Positions 37,901-46,694 are shown, counted from the first letter of the stretch. The stretch is 64,000 bases of DNA from Photorhabdus khanii NC19 (GCF_000517265.1 NZ_AYSJ01000002.1:496247-560246), one strand, 5' to 3'. The notes: a model not told the origin generated them from the sequence alone. Program-made: numbers and translations.

Positions 37901-40045
37901 GGTACTCTTCCGCCGCTAGCTGTCAATGATCGCTATCCTTGTAGGTGGAACCAAGAGATGTTGTATCAGGCATTCCAACATCTGCATTTCAGCTATAGTG
38001 GTGTTTTTCGTACTCTGCGCCATGCGTTTGTCGGTGAAGAAGAAACAATCTGTGAAATTGAATTGCCGCCTGCACCAGAGGGAATGGGTTTTCACCCTGC
38101 GGCCTTGGATGGCATCTTCCAATCATTGCTAGCGATTCAGTCTGTTGATATTCACGCGCCAATTCCTGCCGGCGATTTCCGTATCCCGGTAAGTATTCAG
38201 CATTTGCGTATCAATGGTAGATTGTCAGGTCGGGTTCATGCCCATGCTCGAAACACTAAGCAGACGCAACAACAGTGGTTTGGTGATATCGATGTTTATA
38301 CTGACAGCGGTATATTGCTTTGTCAGATCAGCGGGTTTTGCGTTCAGCTTGTCAGTAATAGAAAAAACAGTTTGTCCTCCAGACTTCACAATCTGGTCGT
38401 CGGCCAACCCCAGTGGCGTAAACTCCCTTCTCAGTTATCAACAGAGTCTGTAACGCAATGGGCTATCTTGGGTGGTGAACATGTTCTGGTAGAAGAATTG
38501 GCTGATGAGTTGCAACGCCGTGGTGGGGATGCTTCGTTACATTCTGGTTTGCCTGATAGTTATCAGAAAGTTCAGGAGTTAGTTGATGCGCTTCCCACTG
38601 AGACTGAAAGAATATTGATCCTTTGGCCATTACAGGCTCCGCAGATGGCTTATCATGCTTTAATTCATTTGTGTACAGCACTAGCTGAGCGCTCGGTGAA
38701 ACCGCGTTTATGGGTAGCGACGCAATCTGCTCATCAAGTCACTGAGCAGGATCTACCTGATCCGTTTGCGGCGGCATTATGGGGAATGATGCGAGTTATT
38801 GGTCAACAGGAAGCAACCGCATTGTGGGGTGGATTATTAGATATTGACAGTACCACTGCTCCAGCCAAATGGTGGGATGCGCTATTGACCGATGATGGAG
38901 AGGATCAATTGGCTCTGCGCCATGATCAACGTTATGTGCTGCGCCTTGTGCCATTGCCAGAAATACCTGCATTGCCGCCAGTGCGTTTTCGGCCAGATGG
39001 CTGCTATTTACTGACGGGTGCCTTTGGTGATATGGGGCGTCAATTGATTCCCTGGATGGTACAGCATGGTGCTCGTTATCTGCTATTGGTTGGGCGTCGT
39101 CATACTCTTAATACAGAGGATCAGAAGTTACTGGAAATGCTGCACCAGCAGGGGATTGAAGCTAATTATTTGTCGATTGATCTCGGTGATGTGGAGATGA
39201 CCAACATTTGTTTGGCTCAGTATCGACAACAGGCCAGCCAACCGCTGCGTGGGGTGATTCATTGTGCTGCGTATGTTGAAGATCAGGGGTATCGTGAACT
39301 GAGTCCCCAGGCGTTTGATAGCGTGTTTGCCGCTAAAGCATTAGCCGCCTGGACATTGCATCAAGCGTTGGCTGATGCACCTTTAGAGCATTTTGTTATG
39401 TTTTCTTCGTTGGGTGCATTATTGGCTTTGCCTGGCATGGCATCTTATGCAGCAGCGAATGCCATGTTGGATAGTCTGGCCTGCTTACGGCGTCAGCAAG
39501 GTTTACCTGCGTTAAGTCTTAACTGGGGACCGTGGGCAGCGGGGATCGCTTTGCGGGATAGTCGTACTCTCACCGTATTGGAAAACAGTGGCTTACAGCC
39601 ATTCGGTTCAGAGGAAGGATTAGCTATTTTAGATCGCTTGTTTGCTCGGATTGAGCCGCAACTGGTGCCGTTCTTGGCTGATTGGTCAAATTTACTCTCC
39701 GGGCCGATGCGTCATCTGGCACTATTGCGTGATATTCAGCAGGAAAGTTTGATGCAGGCTTTGCCCGCAGACACCCTGTTTGAGGTAAATAATCTGGATG
39801 ATATTGTCAGTCTGCTACAGGCTTTCTGTAGCGAGATTGTTGGTACGCCAGCTGAGGTCTTTCAGCCTGATCAACTACTGACCGACAACGGTATTGATTC
39901 ATTGAATGGTTTGATGTTGGTCCAAAAAATTAATAAACAACTACGTCTGGATATCCCTTTGGAGTTGTTGTTAAGTGATAAACCGTTGTCGGAACTTGCA
40001 TCATTGATTTCGTATCGACTGCAAGTTAAGTCAATGGCGGGTTGA
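34904..40045 (+). CDS. Type I polyketide synthase, KS-AT-DH-KR-ACP, 1713 aa
   Basis: A single-module reducing PKS. KS (about residues 12-430): VDSACSSSLLAVH with Cys183, EAHGTGTAVGDPIEAKA and VIGHTEAAAG supply the Cys-His-His triad. AT (520-830): GHSSGE with Ser614; the first AT motif reads FAGIGSQ, not the usual GQGxQ, and the specificity region reads IASHS, closer to methylmalonyl-type YASH than malonyl-type HAFH. DH (870-1150): His906 in LLDHVVMANAMFP, with Ala where Gly is usual, and HPAALDGIFQ. KR (1370-1560): TGAFGDMG cofactor loop and FSSLGALLALPGMASYAAANAMLD. ACP: GIDSLNG with Ser1666. There is no ER, no thioesterase and no phosphopantetheinyl transferase nearby. Iterative use is likely. 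It follows the pentapeptide stub by 20 bases; HD-domain gene downstream is convergent. Confidence 0.9.
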   Translation: MDIDMMKNNNNMPIAIIGMGCRFPGGVSSPEEFWHLLCGSDDAITPVPPERWSNQAYYSRDRNLPGRMVVREGGFIADVVGFDAAVFDISSTEAPFIDPQHRLMLQVTWEALERARIPPKSLAGQAVGVYIGAFTHDYMHLQFTDLRQATGYTSTGSMGTMLSNRISHVFDFQGPSLTVDSACSSSLLAVHLACDSLRRGESKLALVGGSQLMLMPDFSVMESRTGFLSLSNRCHSFSANADGYVRSEGVGVVLLKPLSAALQDGDPVLAVIHGSAANQDGRTSTITQPSSAAQQQVIRAACIQAGIAPEEIDYIEAHGTGTAVGDPIEAKALGRVCRPEPTDRPLLIGACKSVIGHTEAAAGIAGLIKAVLCLQRGKVPGNLHADPPNPHIPFAELGLQVPRQLAPLPAGRVIAGVNSFGFGGTNVHVVLSNYVAPPVKLRETEGLAFMLPLSAQSEFSLKQQAQQIADLLQQKPDIALDDLCYSLATTRHGFPLRKGIAFSNRKQLQQQLTNLNVPPQSNSKKVDRLAWIFAGIGSQVWKDSVAWFQQFSEFTEQFNRCEAIWTGFSAPSLYAALISADELIEPPMQFAVQVSMAVQLQKWGFRPAALLGHSSGEMAACYLAGIYDLTQALTLLHQRYHYLQRVLNKGGGLLIVAATVEQILPHLSAPGAEPAVVIAGRNSIDRCLLSGPVSELAAVSDRLKHQRIASSRLNYRIASHSYYLESIRAGLTADAATVPAAEPLLPVFSSVTGELIKGKLRPEHWADNVVTPFRFDDAVENMLKAGFYHFLEISPQSLLSSGLQNWSKPYRGQVFACRSGQNWPQLLGQLFEAGIEPDWRALMPTARPIDLPTYPWHQQSYWHEPEISRRRRLRTLSGVLLGEAQPGSESWQAELIVEQVPWLLDHVVMANAMFPAAGYIEVMLAAARICFPGVGLALDNIVLQSALLLESGMEFRLKTQLDRQRMEIQVHIARNLEEHVHYQLAASAQVSIVVPGATAGTLPPLAVNDRYPCRWNQEMLYQAFQHLHFSYSGVFRTLRHAFVGEEETICEIELPPAPEGMGFHPAALDGIFQSLLAIQSVDIHAPIPAGDFRIPVSIQHLRINGRLSGRVHAHARNTKQTQQQWFGDIDVYTDSGILLCQISGFCVQLVSNRKNSLSSRLHNLVVGQPQWRKLPSQLSTESVTQWAILGGEHVLVEELADELQRRGGDASLHSGLPDSYQKVQELVDALPTETERILILWPLQAPQMAYHALIHLCTALAERSVKPRLWVATQSAHQVTEQDLPDPFAAALWGMMRVIGQQEATALWGGLLDIDSTTAPAKWWDALLTDDGEDQLALRHDQRYVLRLVPLPEIPALPPVRFRPDGCYLLTGAFGDMGRQLIPWMVQHGARYLLLVGRRHTLNTEDQKLLEMLHQQGIEANYLSIDLGDVEMTNICLAQYRQQASQPLRGVIHCAAYVEDQGYRELSPQAFDSVFAAKALAAWTLHQALADAPLEHFVMFSSLGALLALPGMASYAAANAMLDSLACLRRQQGLPALSLNWGPWAAGIALRDSRTLTVLENSGLQPFGSEEGLAILDRLFARIEPQLVPFLADWSNLLSGPMRHLALLRDIQQESLMQALPADTLFEVNNLDDIVSLLQAFCSEIVGTPAEVFQPDQLLTDNGIDSLNGLMLVQKINKQLRLDIPLELLLSDKPLSELASLISYRLQVKSMAG

Positions 40046-40056
40046 GAATATATTTG

Positions 40057-40073
40057 ACCTGAGCTTGGTTTAA
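40057..40073 (+). repeat. Solo IS982-type terminal repeat after the PKS
   Basis: ACCTGAGCTTGGTTTAA matches the left inverted repeat of the IS982 element at 6190 at 14 of 17 positions. No transposase sequence follows. Ten bases on, CATCGATTTGTCCAATG (40083-40099) resembles a stretch of the pentapeptide gene (28552-28568), hinting at another cluster remnant here. Short match, so tentative. Confidence 0.4.
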
Positions 40074-40130
40074 TAAGACGTCCATCGATTTGTCCAATGT
40101 TGCTGATAAAATAACTGAAACTAATTTTGT

Positions 40131-40153
40131 GCGCCATATTCTTTATATGGCGC
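40131..40153. terminator. Hairpin between convergent PKS and HD-domain genes
   Basis: GCGCCATAT (40131-40139) and ATATGGCGC (40145-40153) form a perfect 9-bp stem with a five-base loop. No strong T run on either side, but the position between two convergent genes suits a bidirectional terminator. Confidence 0.55.
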
Positions 40154-40187
40154 CCTGAATTTGTAGTATGAAATTGTTGGGAAAAAG

Positions 40188-40793
40188 TTACTTCAACCAG
40201 CCTTTCTTTTGAGCAGATTCTAATTGTGGCAGCAGATATTGCCACAATTCAGGATAGACATCGGCAATAAATTGATTGCGGTTAATCACTTGCTCAAGAC
40301 GAATACCATTTTCCACCCAGCTCTGGCCTTTATTATGCAGATTCATCAGAACTGGCATTAGTCTGTCTAGCATTTTAGCAAAACGGGCATCTTGACTTTC
40401 CCCTGCTTCGTATTCCTGCCAAAGTGACAGAAAGTGATTTTTTTGAGTTTCAGGTAGTAAGCCAAAAAGACGGTTAGCGGCTTTAACTTCCTGATCATGA
40501 ATGGCTTCACGGGCAGCTAAATCATAAACCATCACATCACCGGCATCGATTTCAACGATATCGTGAATCAATGCCATCTGAATAACCCGCTGAATATCGA
40601 CTTCTTTCACATACGGCGCAAAACTCATCGCAGCGATAGCAAAATGCCAGCTATGCTCTGCTGAATTTTCCTGCCGGTGGTTATCCAATAATTTAGTGTG
40701 CCGCTGAATTTTTTTCAGTTTATCCAGTTCCATCAAAAAACCAATTACATCCGTAAAAGGGCCAAAATCAACGGCAGCTACTGCTAACGACAT
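40188..40793 (-). CDS. HD-domain nucleotidase (YfbR/HDDC2-like)
   Basis: A 201-aa cytoplasmic protein with the metal-binding HD signature: SAEHSWHFA supplies the first His, ALIHDIVEIDAGD the His-Asp pair, and DRLMPVLMN a later Asp. Such proteins hydrolyse 5'-deoxynucleoside monophosphates. The ends (WLK) and a basic helix after the HD core are usual for the family. It lies 14 bases downstream of ygfZ on the same strand, so the two are probably co-transcribed. Exact substrate cannot be read from the sequence. Confidence 0.78.
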   Translation of the reverse strand: MSLAVAAVDFGPFTDVIGFLMELDKLKKIQRHTKLLDNHRQENSAEHSWHFAIAAMSFAPYVKEVDIQRVIQMALIHDIVEIDAGDVMVYDLAAREAIHDQEVKAANRLFGLLPETQKNHFLSLWQEYEAGESQDARFAKMLDRLMPVLMNLHNKGQSWVENGIRLEQVINRNQFIADVYPELWQYLLPQLESAQKKGWLK

Positions 40794-40807
40794 ACAAACC
40801 TCATAAA

Positions 40808-41797
40808 TTATTTTTCTTCAACAAGGGAATAAGGCAGAGGCTGAATGGTCAGTGAATGTTCTTCATCGTCACGGACCCGGAACACGCTATTACTTTCCAT
40901 ATCATTATTCATGACGACCTGTACCCAAATACTATTGTCATTCAATTTAACAGCAGCTAAAACGGTACCGGTTCTCCGCCATTTATCTCCCAATTGCCAT
41001 TCCAGATCATCACCGGCAGCAGGCATTTTGGCAGCACTACCGGCCAGCCAGTACATTGCGCGTTTATTTGCGCCGCGATATTTAGCACGGGCCACCATTT
41101 CCTGACCGGTATAACACCCTTTTTTAAAACAGATACCCCCCGCGAGTGCCTGGAGGTTAGTTGCCTGTGGAATAAACTGCGCGCTGTTGGCGGCATCAAT
41201 GACCGGGAAACCTGCTTCAATATCCAGTGCCAGCCATTGTTCGCTGTTATTAAACTGGGCCGGAAGTTTTTCTGTTAACAGTTCAGCGGTTGCCGGGTTT
41301 GTAACCAACAGGAAACGTTCAGACGGTAGGGCAAAATGGAGCAAAGTAGTGGTGTCATGTTCAACCACAGCATTATCCGCATCCGGCAACGTTGGGAAGA
41401 TATTGCTTAGTGCTTCACGGCAGCCTTTACCTGCAACACCCAGCAATACCGCATTTTCATCCTGAAGAAAGGTGATTTTGGAAAATACCGCATATTTTTT
41501 CAGCTCTGTAAGCTGGTTTTCCAGCACACTGCGGCGTTCAATATAAGCAAGGCCTGCACCACGATGAAAGAGACGCAGATTGCTCCACATTTTGCCTTTT
41601 GAGTCACAATGTGCACTGAGCACATGTTGATTCGCGGCAAGAGCAGAAATATCTGCTGTTACCTGACCTTGCAGATATTTTTCTGCATCCGGTCCGGTTG
41701 CTGTTACCAGGCCCCAGTCATTCAGAGAGATTAAAGTCAGGGGAAGAGTTGATGAAGACAATGGAGATTGTGAAGAAAACGGAGTTTTATAAGTCAT
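40808..41797 (-). CDS. ygfZ: tRNA-modifying protein YgfZ (folate-dependent, GcvT-like)
   Basis: A 329-aa protein with the hallmark KGCYTGQE motif near residue 228, whose Cys is required in the family, and the N-terminal [16 protein letters not shown] segment. YgfZ binds tetrahydrofolate and supports iron-sulfur enzymes such as MiaB, affecting tRNA thiolation. Length agrees with E. coli (326 aa). It is divergent from sdhE, the same arrangement as in enteric bacteria, sharing the 41798-41973 promoter region. Confidence 0.93.
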   Translation of the reverse strand: MTYKTPFSSQSPLSSSTLPLTLISLNDWGLVTATGPDAEKYLQGQVTADISALAANQHVLSAHCDSKGKMWSNLRLFHRGAGLAYIERRSVLENQLTELKKYAVFSKITFLQDENAVLLGVAGKGCREALSNIFPTLPDADNAVVEHDTTTLLHFALPSERFLLVTNPATAELLTEKLPAQFNNSEQWLALDIEAGFPVIDAANSAQFIPQATNLQALAGGICFKKGCYTGQEMVARAKYRGANKRAMYWLAGSAAKMPAAGDDLEWQLGDKWRRTGTVLAAVKLNDNSIWVQVVMNNDMESNSVFRVRDDEEHSLTIQPLPYSLVEEK

Positions 41798-41973
41798 GAC
41801 ACATCCTGCCAGTCAGATATTTAAGCCAATGATGCATAATGGTAAAAGAGCTAAAGCACAATGCAAGTAGTTATTATTGCTATTAGCTGGCATGATGCAT
41901 GAGTTTGCCGGGCGATTTAATGGCTAATGATTTTAAGATAAACAATAAGAATTAAAAAGGGGATTTTTTGAAC

Positions 41974-42240
41974 ATGGATATTGATAATAAAGCACGTATA
42001 CATTGGGCATGTCGGCGTGGAATGCGTGAGTTGGATATTTCAATTATGCCGTTTTTTAAGCATGAATATGACTCACTGAGTATTGATGATAAACAACTTT
42101 TTATTCGCTTACTTGAATGTGCTGATCCTGATCTGTTCAACTGGTTGATGAATCATGGACGTCCGGAAGATGAAGCGCTATTCCGCATGATTAAACTTAT
42201 TCAGAATAGAAATAAAGCTCGTGGTCCTGTGGAAATGTGA
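41974..42240 (+). CDS. sdhE: FAD assembly factor SdhE (YgfY)
   Basis: An 88-aa all-helical protein carrying the diagnostic RGMRELD motif near residue 14 and [12 protein letters not shown]. It helps attach FAD covalently to succinate dehydrogenase and fumarate reductase. The start is set at ATG 41974 ([11 protein letters not shown], as in E. coli) with AAGGGGA upstream; a TTG six bases before is the alternative. Its 3' end overlaps ygfX by 20 bases. Confidence 0.93.
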   Translation: MDIDNKARIHWACRRGMRELDISIMPFFKHEYDSLSIDDKQLFIRLLECADPDLFNWLMNHGRPEDEALFRMIKLIQNRNKARGPVEM

Positions 42241-42628
42241 TCTCAGGGTATCCTGGAATACCCAGCTTATCTCCACCTGCGTCCATGGTGTGATCGCGCT
42301 CATCGTATTGTTGGCTCCGTGGCCGGCGGATGACTCTATTTTCTGGCTTCCTCTGGTACTGTTGGTTATTGCCAGTTGGGGGCGTAGCCAGAAAAATATC
42401 CGTAAATTACAAGGGCCTTTGGTTCTGCTCAATAATAATAAGTTGCAATGGAAAAAACATGAGTGGCAAATTATCCGGCAGCCGTGGATATGCCGCTATG
42501 GTGTGCTGATCACAGCGCAATCTTTTTATAACCGGAAAAAAATCCGTTTATGGATAGCGTCCGATGGCGTGCCACAGGATGAGTGGAGGAATATCAACCA
42601 ATTATTATTGCAATATCCTGATATCTGA
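42221..42628 (+). CDS. ygfX: YgfX (CptA) inner-membrane protein
   Basis: A 135-aa protein beginning [11 protein letters not shown] from GTG 42221, as in its enteric relatives, with a hydrophobic hairpin (about residues 18-55) and a cytoplasmic domain holding [13 protein letters not shown] and WLASD-like [12 protein letters not shown]. Reported to act with SdhE and, in E. coli, to affect MreB and FtsZ when overproduced; its description as a toxin is disputed. Translational overlap with sdhE indicates coupling. Confidence 0.88.
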   Translation: MVLWKCDLRVSWNTQLISTCVHGVIALIVLLAPWPADDSIFWLPLVLLVIASWGRSQKNIRKLQGPLVLLNNNKLQWKKHEWQIIRQPWICRYGVLITAQSFYNRKKIRLWIASDGVPQDEWRNINQLLLQYPDI

Positions 42629-42648
42629 TTGAGCTGAAATTACCCTGA

Positions 42649-43167
42649 TTAAAGTAAGGGTTCCATTTCTTGCAGGATTTGCATACACCATTGCGATAAA
42701 CGATCATCAGTTTGCTCAAATTGATTGACGTCATCCAGAGCCAGCCCGACAAACTGTGAGTTATTATCAGTTAATGGCTTCGGGCTGGTAAACTCATAAC
42801 CTTCTGTCGGCCAGAAACCAATGAAATGTACACCTGAAGGGAGTAAATGGTGATATAGCATACCGAGAGCATCAAGGAACCATTCGCCGTAATCAATTTG
42901 ATCACCCATACCATACATGGCAACAATTTTTCCCTGTAAATTAAGGGCAGGAAGTTGATCCCAAATAGCCAGCCAATCTTCCTGCAATTCACCAAAATCC
43001 CATGTTGGGATGCCAAGAATCAGTACCGAATACGCTTCCATTAATTCAGGTGTTGTCTCTTTGATGTCGTGGAGATCAACCAAATCTTCGCCGAGGATAT
43101 CGCGGATTTTCTCTGCTACCATTTCGGTGTAGCAGGTGCTGGAGCCGTAAAAAAGACCAATTTTCAT
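42649..43167 (-). CDS. fldB: Flavodoxin 2
   Basis: A 172-aa long-chain flavodoxin. The FMN phosphate loop is [10 protein letters not shown] near residue 6, followed by [14 protein letters not shown] and [18 protein letters not shown], which stack on the flavin. The Cys in the phosphate loop and the sequence overall are those of FldB rather than FldA. It carries electrons at low potential. It is divergent from xerD, as in E. coli. Confidence 0.92.
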   Translation of the reverse strand: MKIGLFYGSSTCYTEMVAEKIRDILGEDLVDLHDIKETTPELMEAYSVLILGIPTWDFGELQEDWLAIWDQLPALNLQGKIVAMYGMGDQIDYGEWFLDALGMLYHHLLPSGVHFIGFWPTEGYEFTSPKPLTDNNSQFVGLALDDVNQFEQTDDRLSQWCMQILQEMEPLL

Positions 43168-43274
43168 TATTAATCATTATGGTTTTTGAATATCTGGGTG
43201 GCATTGTAACAGAATAATTGCTTTTTCAGGCATAATAGCCGGCAGAAGATGTGCAGATTTAAGGAAAGCGTTTC

Positions 43275-44186
43275 GTGTCAAAACAACAAACTCAGTTGAC
43301 AAATCCACTGATAGAACAGTTTCTTGATGCTATTTGGCTGGAACATGATCTTGCCGAAAATACCCTTGTTTCTTACCGGTTGGATTTACAGGCGCTGGAT
43401 AATTGGTTGATACATTATGGTCATGATTTATTATCTGTCCAGGCGATTGATTTGCAGTCTTTTCTGGCAGAACGGGTGGATGGAGGGTATAAAGCCAGTA
43501 GCTCGGCACGTTTATTGAGCGCCATGCGTCAGTTGTTTCTCTATTTTTATCGGGAAAAAATGCGCGAAGATGATCCGACAGCACTTTTATCTGCACCGAA
43601 ATTACCGAAGCGGTTGCCGAAAGATTTAAGTGAAAAGCAAGTAGAAGATTTGCTTAATGCACCTTGCACAGATCAGCCTGTGGAGCTAAGGGATAAGGCG
43701 ATGCTTGAAGTGCTTTATGCCTGTGGTTTGCGGGTATCTGAGTTGGTGGGGTTGACACTGTCTGATATCAGTTTGCGTCAAGGCGTGGTGAGAGTCATTG
43801 GTAAAGGAAATAAAGAACGACTGGTACCTTTAGGAGAAGAGGCCGTTTACTGGCTGGAGAATTATCTGGAGTATGGGAGAGCCGGGTTGCTCAATGGTGC
43901 AACGCTGGATGTGCTTTTTCCCAGCAACCGGGGGCGGCAAATGACCCGACAGACTTTCTGGCATCGCATTAAACATTATGCCGTACTGGCTGGGATTGAT
44001 ACTGCACGGTTATCACCTCATGTTTTGCGCCATGCATTTGCAACGCATTTGCTTAATCATGGTGCTGATTTACGGGTTGTGCAGATGTTGCTGGGGCATA
44101 GCGATTTATCCACAACACAAATATATACTCATGTCGCAACCGAGCGGCTTAGATTGTTACATCAACAACATCATCCGCGTGGGTGA
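43275..44186 (+). CDS. xerD: Site-specific tyrosine recombinase XerD
   Basis: A 303-aa recombinase: an N-terminal SAM-like DNA-binding domain (residues 1-100), then the catalytic domain with Arg in YACGLRVSEL, Lys in GKGNKERLVP, SPHVLRHAFATHLL (His-x-x-Arg), LLGHSDLSTTQIYTHV with His and the nucleophilic Tyr. With XerC it resolves chromosome dimers at dif. The start is GTG 43275 with AAGGAAAG upstream. dsbC follows after 23 bases, as in enteric genomes. Confidence 0.93.
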   Translation: MSKQQTQLTNPLIEQFLDAIWLEHDLAENTLVSYRLDLQALDNWLIHYGHDLLSVQAIDLQSFLAERVDGGYKASSSARLLSAMRQLFLYFYREKMREDDPTALLSAPKLPKRLPKDLSEKQVEDLLNAPCTDQPVELRDKAMLEVLYACGLRVSELVGLTLSDISLRQGVVRVIGKGNKERLVPLGEEAVYWLENYLEYGRAGLLNGATLDVLFPSNRGRQMTRQTFWHRIKHYAVLAGIDTARLSPHVLRHAFATHLLNHGADLRVVQMLLGHSDLSTTQIYTHVATERLRLLHQQHHPRG

Positions 44187-44209
44187 GCATGGATTTAAAG
44201 GAACTGAAA

Positions 44210-44911
44210 ATGAAAAAAAGCGTGTTATGTTTCCCTCTTTTGCTGGCCTTATTTAGCGGAAATGCGCTTGCTGATGATGGTGAGGTTCATGGAGCGATGC
44301 AAAAGCTGGGGATCAAGGCAGAAAATATCCAGCCATCACCGATTGTTGGCTTGAATACGGTAGTGACCGAACAAGGTATCATTTATCTGTCTGATGACGG
44401 CAAGTATTTATTGCAAGGGCCAATTTACGATGTCAGTGGCAGCACGCCGGTGAATGTCAGTAATCAATTGTTGATGAAAAAGCTGGAGGCGATGAAAGAC
44501 CAAATGATTGTTTACAAAGCGCCAAAAGAGAAGCATGCTGTTACTGTTTTCACTGATATTACCTGTGGTTACTGCCATAAATTGCATGAAGAGATGAAAG
44601 AGTACAATAAACTTGGCATTACTATTCGCTATCTGGCATTCCCGCGTCAGGGTATGCAGCATCAGTCCGCTAAAGATATGCAATCTATCTGGTGCAGTGC
44701 AACACCACAAAAATCACTGGATGCAGCGTTCAAAAATGAGGGCGTTTCGCCAATCAAGGATTGTAAGGTGGATATCGCTAACCATTACAAATTGGGAGTC
44801 CAGTTTGGTGTACAGGGAACGCCGGCAATTATCCTTAAAGATGGCAGCCTGTTAGGTGGATATATGCCGCCGGAAGCGCTGGCAAAAGCATTAGATCAGC
44901 GTGGTAAATAA
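44210..44911 (+). CDS. dsbC: Thiol:disulfide interchange protein DsbC
   Basis: A 233-aa periplasmic disulfide isomerase starting at ATG 44210 (KKSVLCFPLLLALFSGNALA signal peptide, cleavage before DDGE), with AAAGGA upstream. The N-terminal dimerisation domain is followed by a thioredoxin fold with the active site CGYC (Cys119 and Cys122), and a second, structural pair (WCSA, DCKV). The cis-Pro loop is GTPAI. It rearranges wrong disulfides and is kept reduced by DsbD. Lies between xerD and recJ as expected. Confidence 0.94.
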   Translation: MKKSVLCFPLLLALFSGNALADDGEVHGAMQKLGIKAENIQPSPIVGLNTVVTEQGIIYLSDDGKYLLQGPIYDVSGSTPVNVSNQLLMKKLEAMKDQMIVYKAPKEKHAVTVFTDITCGYCHKLHEEMKEYNKLGITIRYLAFPRQGMQHQSAKDMQSIWCSATPQKSLDAAFKNEGVSPIKDCKVDIANHYKLGVQFGVQGTPAIILKDGSLLGGYMPPEALAKALDQRGK

Positions 44912-44916
44912 GTTTA

Positions 44917-46650
44917 GTGAATATTGAAACACAACTCCGCCGCCGCCCGGCGGTGGATGATAGTCATCTTCCACAACAGATTCATCCATTATTGCGCCGT
45001 TTATATGCCATTCGTGGCATCCAGCAAGCTAATGAATTGGAACGCAGTGTCCAGGGATTACTGAATTACCAGCATTTGAGTGGTGTGGAACAGGCGGTAA
45101 CGCTATTGCTGACCGCACTTCATGAACACTGGCGTATTGTTATTGTCGGTGACTTTGACGCTGACGGTGCAACCAGTACTGCACTGGCGATCCGCTCGCT
45201 ACGGGCGATGGGCTACCGTAATCTTGATTATCTGGTGCCAAATCGTTTTGAAGATGGTTACGGTTTAAGTCCACAGGTGGTAGAAGAGGTTGTCAAAAAA
45301 GGCGCTGACCTGATTATTACTGTGGATAACGGTATTTCTTCCCATGACGGCGTTGTGGCTGCACATCAGCACCATATGAAAGTGATTGTGACTGACCATC
45401 ACTTGCCGGGAGAAATTCTGCCCGCTGCTGATGCCATTATTAACCCCAATTTGTCCGATTGTTTATTCCCGTCTAAATCATTGGCAGGGGTTGGCGTCAC
45501 ATTTTATCTGATGTCTGCTCTAAGGGCTGCGCTGAGGAAAGAACAATGGTTTGAAAAACAGGGAATTGCGCTGCCAAATCTGGCAGAAATGCTGGATCTG
45601 GTTGCGTTGGGCACTGTTGCTGATGTTGTCCCTTTGGATACCAATAATCGGATTCTGGTTTATCAGGGATTAAACCGCATTCGCGCAGGGCGCTGCTGTG
45701 CGGGGATCCGCGCATTACTGGAAGTTTCCAAACGTGATGCTTATAAGCTGGCCGCCAGCGATTTGGGCTTCTTTCTCGGGCCAAGGTTGAATGCCGCCGG
45801 TCGTTTGGATGACATGTCCATTGGCGTCGCTTTATTGCTCACTGACGATATGGCAAAGGCTCGTCAGATAGCTTGCGAACTGGACAGCCTTAACCATACC
45901 CGTCGTGAAATAGAGCAGGGAATGCAGCAGGAAGCACTGCAAATCTGCGACAAATTTGAACGTACCCGCACTGAATTGCCTTATGGTCTGGCGCTCTATC
46001 ATCCTGAATGGCATCAAGGGGTGGTGGGAATTTTGGCTTCCCGAATTAAAGAGCGTTTTCACCGGCCTGTTATTGCCTTTGCACCGGCAGGTGATGGTAT
46101 TTTGAAAGGTTCTGGCCGTTCAGTTCAGGGGCTGCATATGCGTGATGCCCTTGAACGACTTGATACTTTAAATCCGGGGCTGATACTGAAATTTGGTGGT
46201 CATGCAATGGCTGCCGGCCTGTCACTTGAACAGGATAAATTTGAACAATTCCAGCATCATTTTTCCACGCTGATGTCGGACTGGCTGGATATTTCGCAAC
46301 TTGAAGGTGTTATCTGGAGTGATGGCGAGTTGACCATTAATGAACTGTCATTGGACGTTGCTGAAATGCTGCGTGATGGCGGCCCTTGGGGGCAATCTTT
46401 CCCGGAGCCTGTTTTTGACGGTAAATTCAGGTTGCTACAACAACGCATTGTGGGAGAACGTCATTTAAAAGTGATGGTAGAACCATTAAATGGCGGGCCG
46501 ATGCTGGATGGTATCGCATTCAATATCGATCCTGCCCGTTGGCCGGATAACAGCGTCCGTGAAGTGGAACTTGCCTATAAACTGGACGTTAATGAATTCC
46601 GGGGCAACCGTAATGTGCAGCTTTTGATCCAGCATCTTTGGCCTTATTAA
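44917..46650 (+). CDS. recJ: Single-stranded-DNA exonuclease RecJ
   Basis: A 577-aa DHH-family 5'-3' exonuclease. Motif I VGDFDADGATST and motif III TDHHLPGE supply Mn-binding Asp/His residues; the DHHA1 segment contains KGSGRSVQGLHMRDAL and FGGHAMAAGLS. It acts in RecF-pathway recombination and mismatch repair. The start is GTG 44917, five bases after the dsbC stop, so translation is probably linked. Confidence 0.93.
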   Translation: MNIETQLRRRPAVDDSHLPQQIHPLLRRLYAIRGIQQANELERSVQGLLNYQHLSGVEQAVTLLLTALHEHWRIVIVGDFDADGATSTALAIRSLRAMGYRNLDYLVPNRFEDGYGLSPQVVEEVVKKGADLIITVDNGISSHDGVVAAHQHHMKVIVTDHHLPGEILPAADAIINPNLSDCLFPSKSLAGVGVTFYLMSALRAALRKEQWFEKQGIALPNLAEMLDLVALGTVADVVPLDTNNRILVYQGLNRIRAGRCCAGIRALLEVSKRDAYKLAASDLGFFLGPRLNAAGRLDDMSIGVALLLTDDMAKARQIACELDSLNHTRREIEQGMQQEALQICDKFERTRTELPYGLALYHPEWHQGVVGILASRIKERFHRPVIAFAPAGDGILKGSGRSVQGLHMRDALERLDTLNPGLILKFGGHAMAAGLSLEQDKFEQFQHHFSTLMSDWLDISQLEGVIWSDGELTINELSLDVAEMLRDGGPWGQSFPEPVFDGKFRLLQQRIVGERHLKVMVEPLNGGPMLDGIAFNIDPARWPDNSVREVELAYKLDVNEFRGNRNVQLLIQHLWPY

Positions 46651-46666
46651 AAAATAGTCACGTATT

Positions 46667-46694
46667 CTCATTTGAATACGTGACAAATCTATTG
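46667..46694 (+). terminator. Hairpin between recJ and prfB
   Basis: A perfect 11-bp stem, GTCACGTATTC (46667-46677) with GAATACGTGAC (46684-46694), around a six-base loop, 16 bases after recJ. The following bases are AAATCTATT rather than a T run, so it may be a partial terminator or RNA-stability element. Confidence 0.5.
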
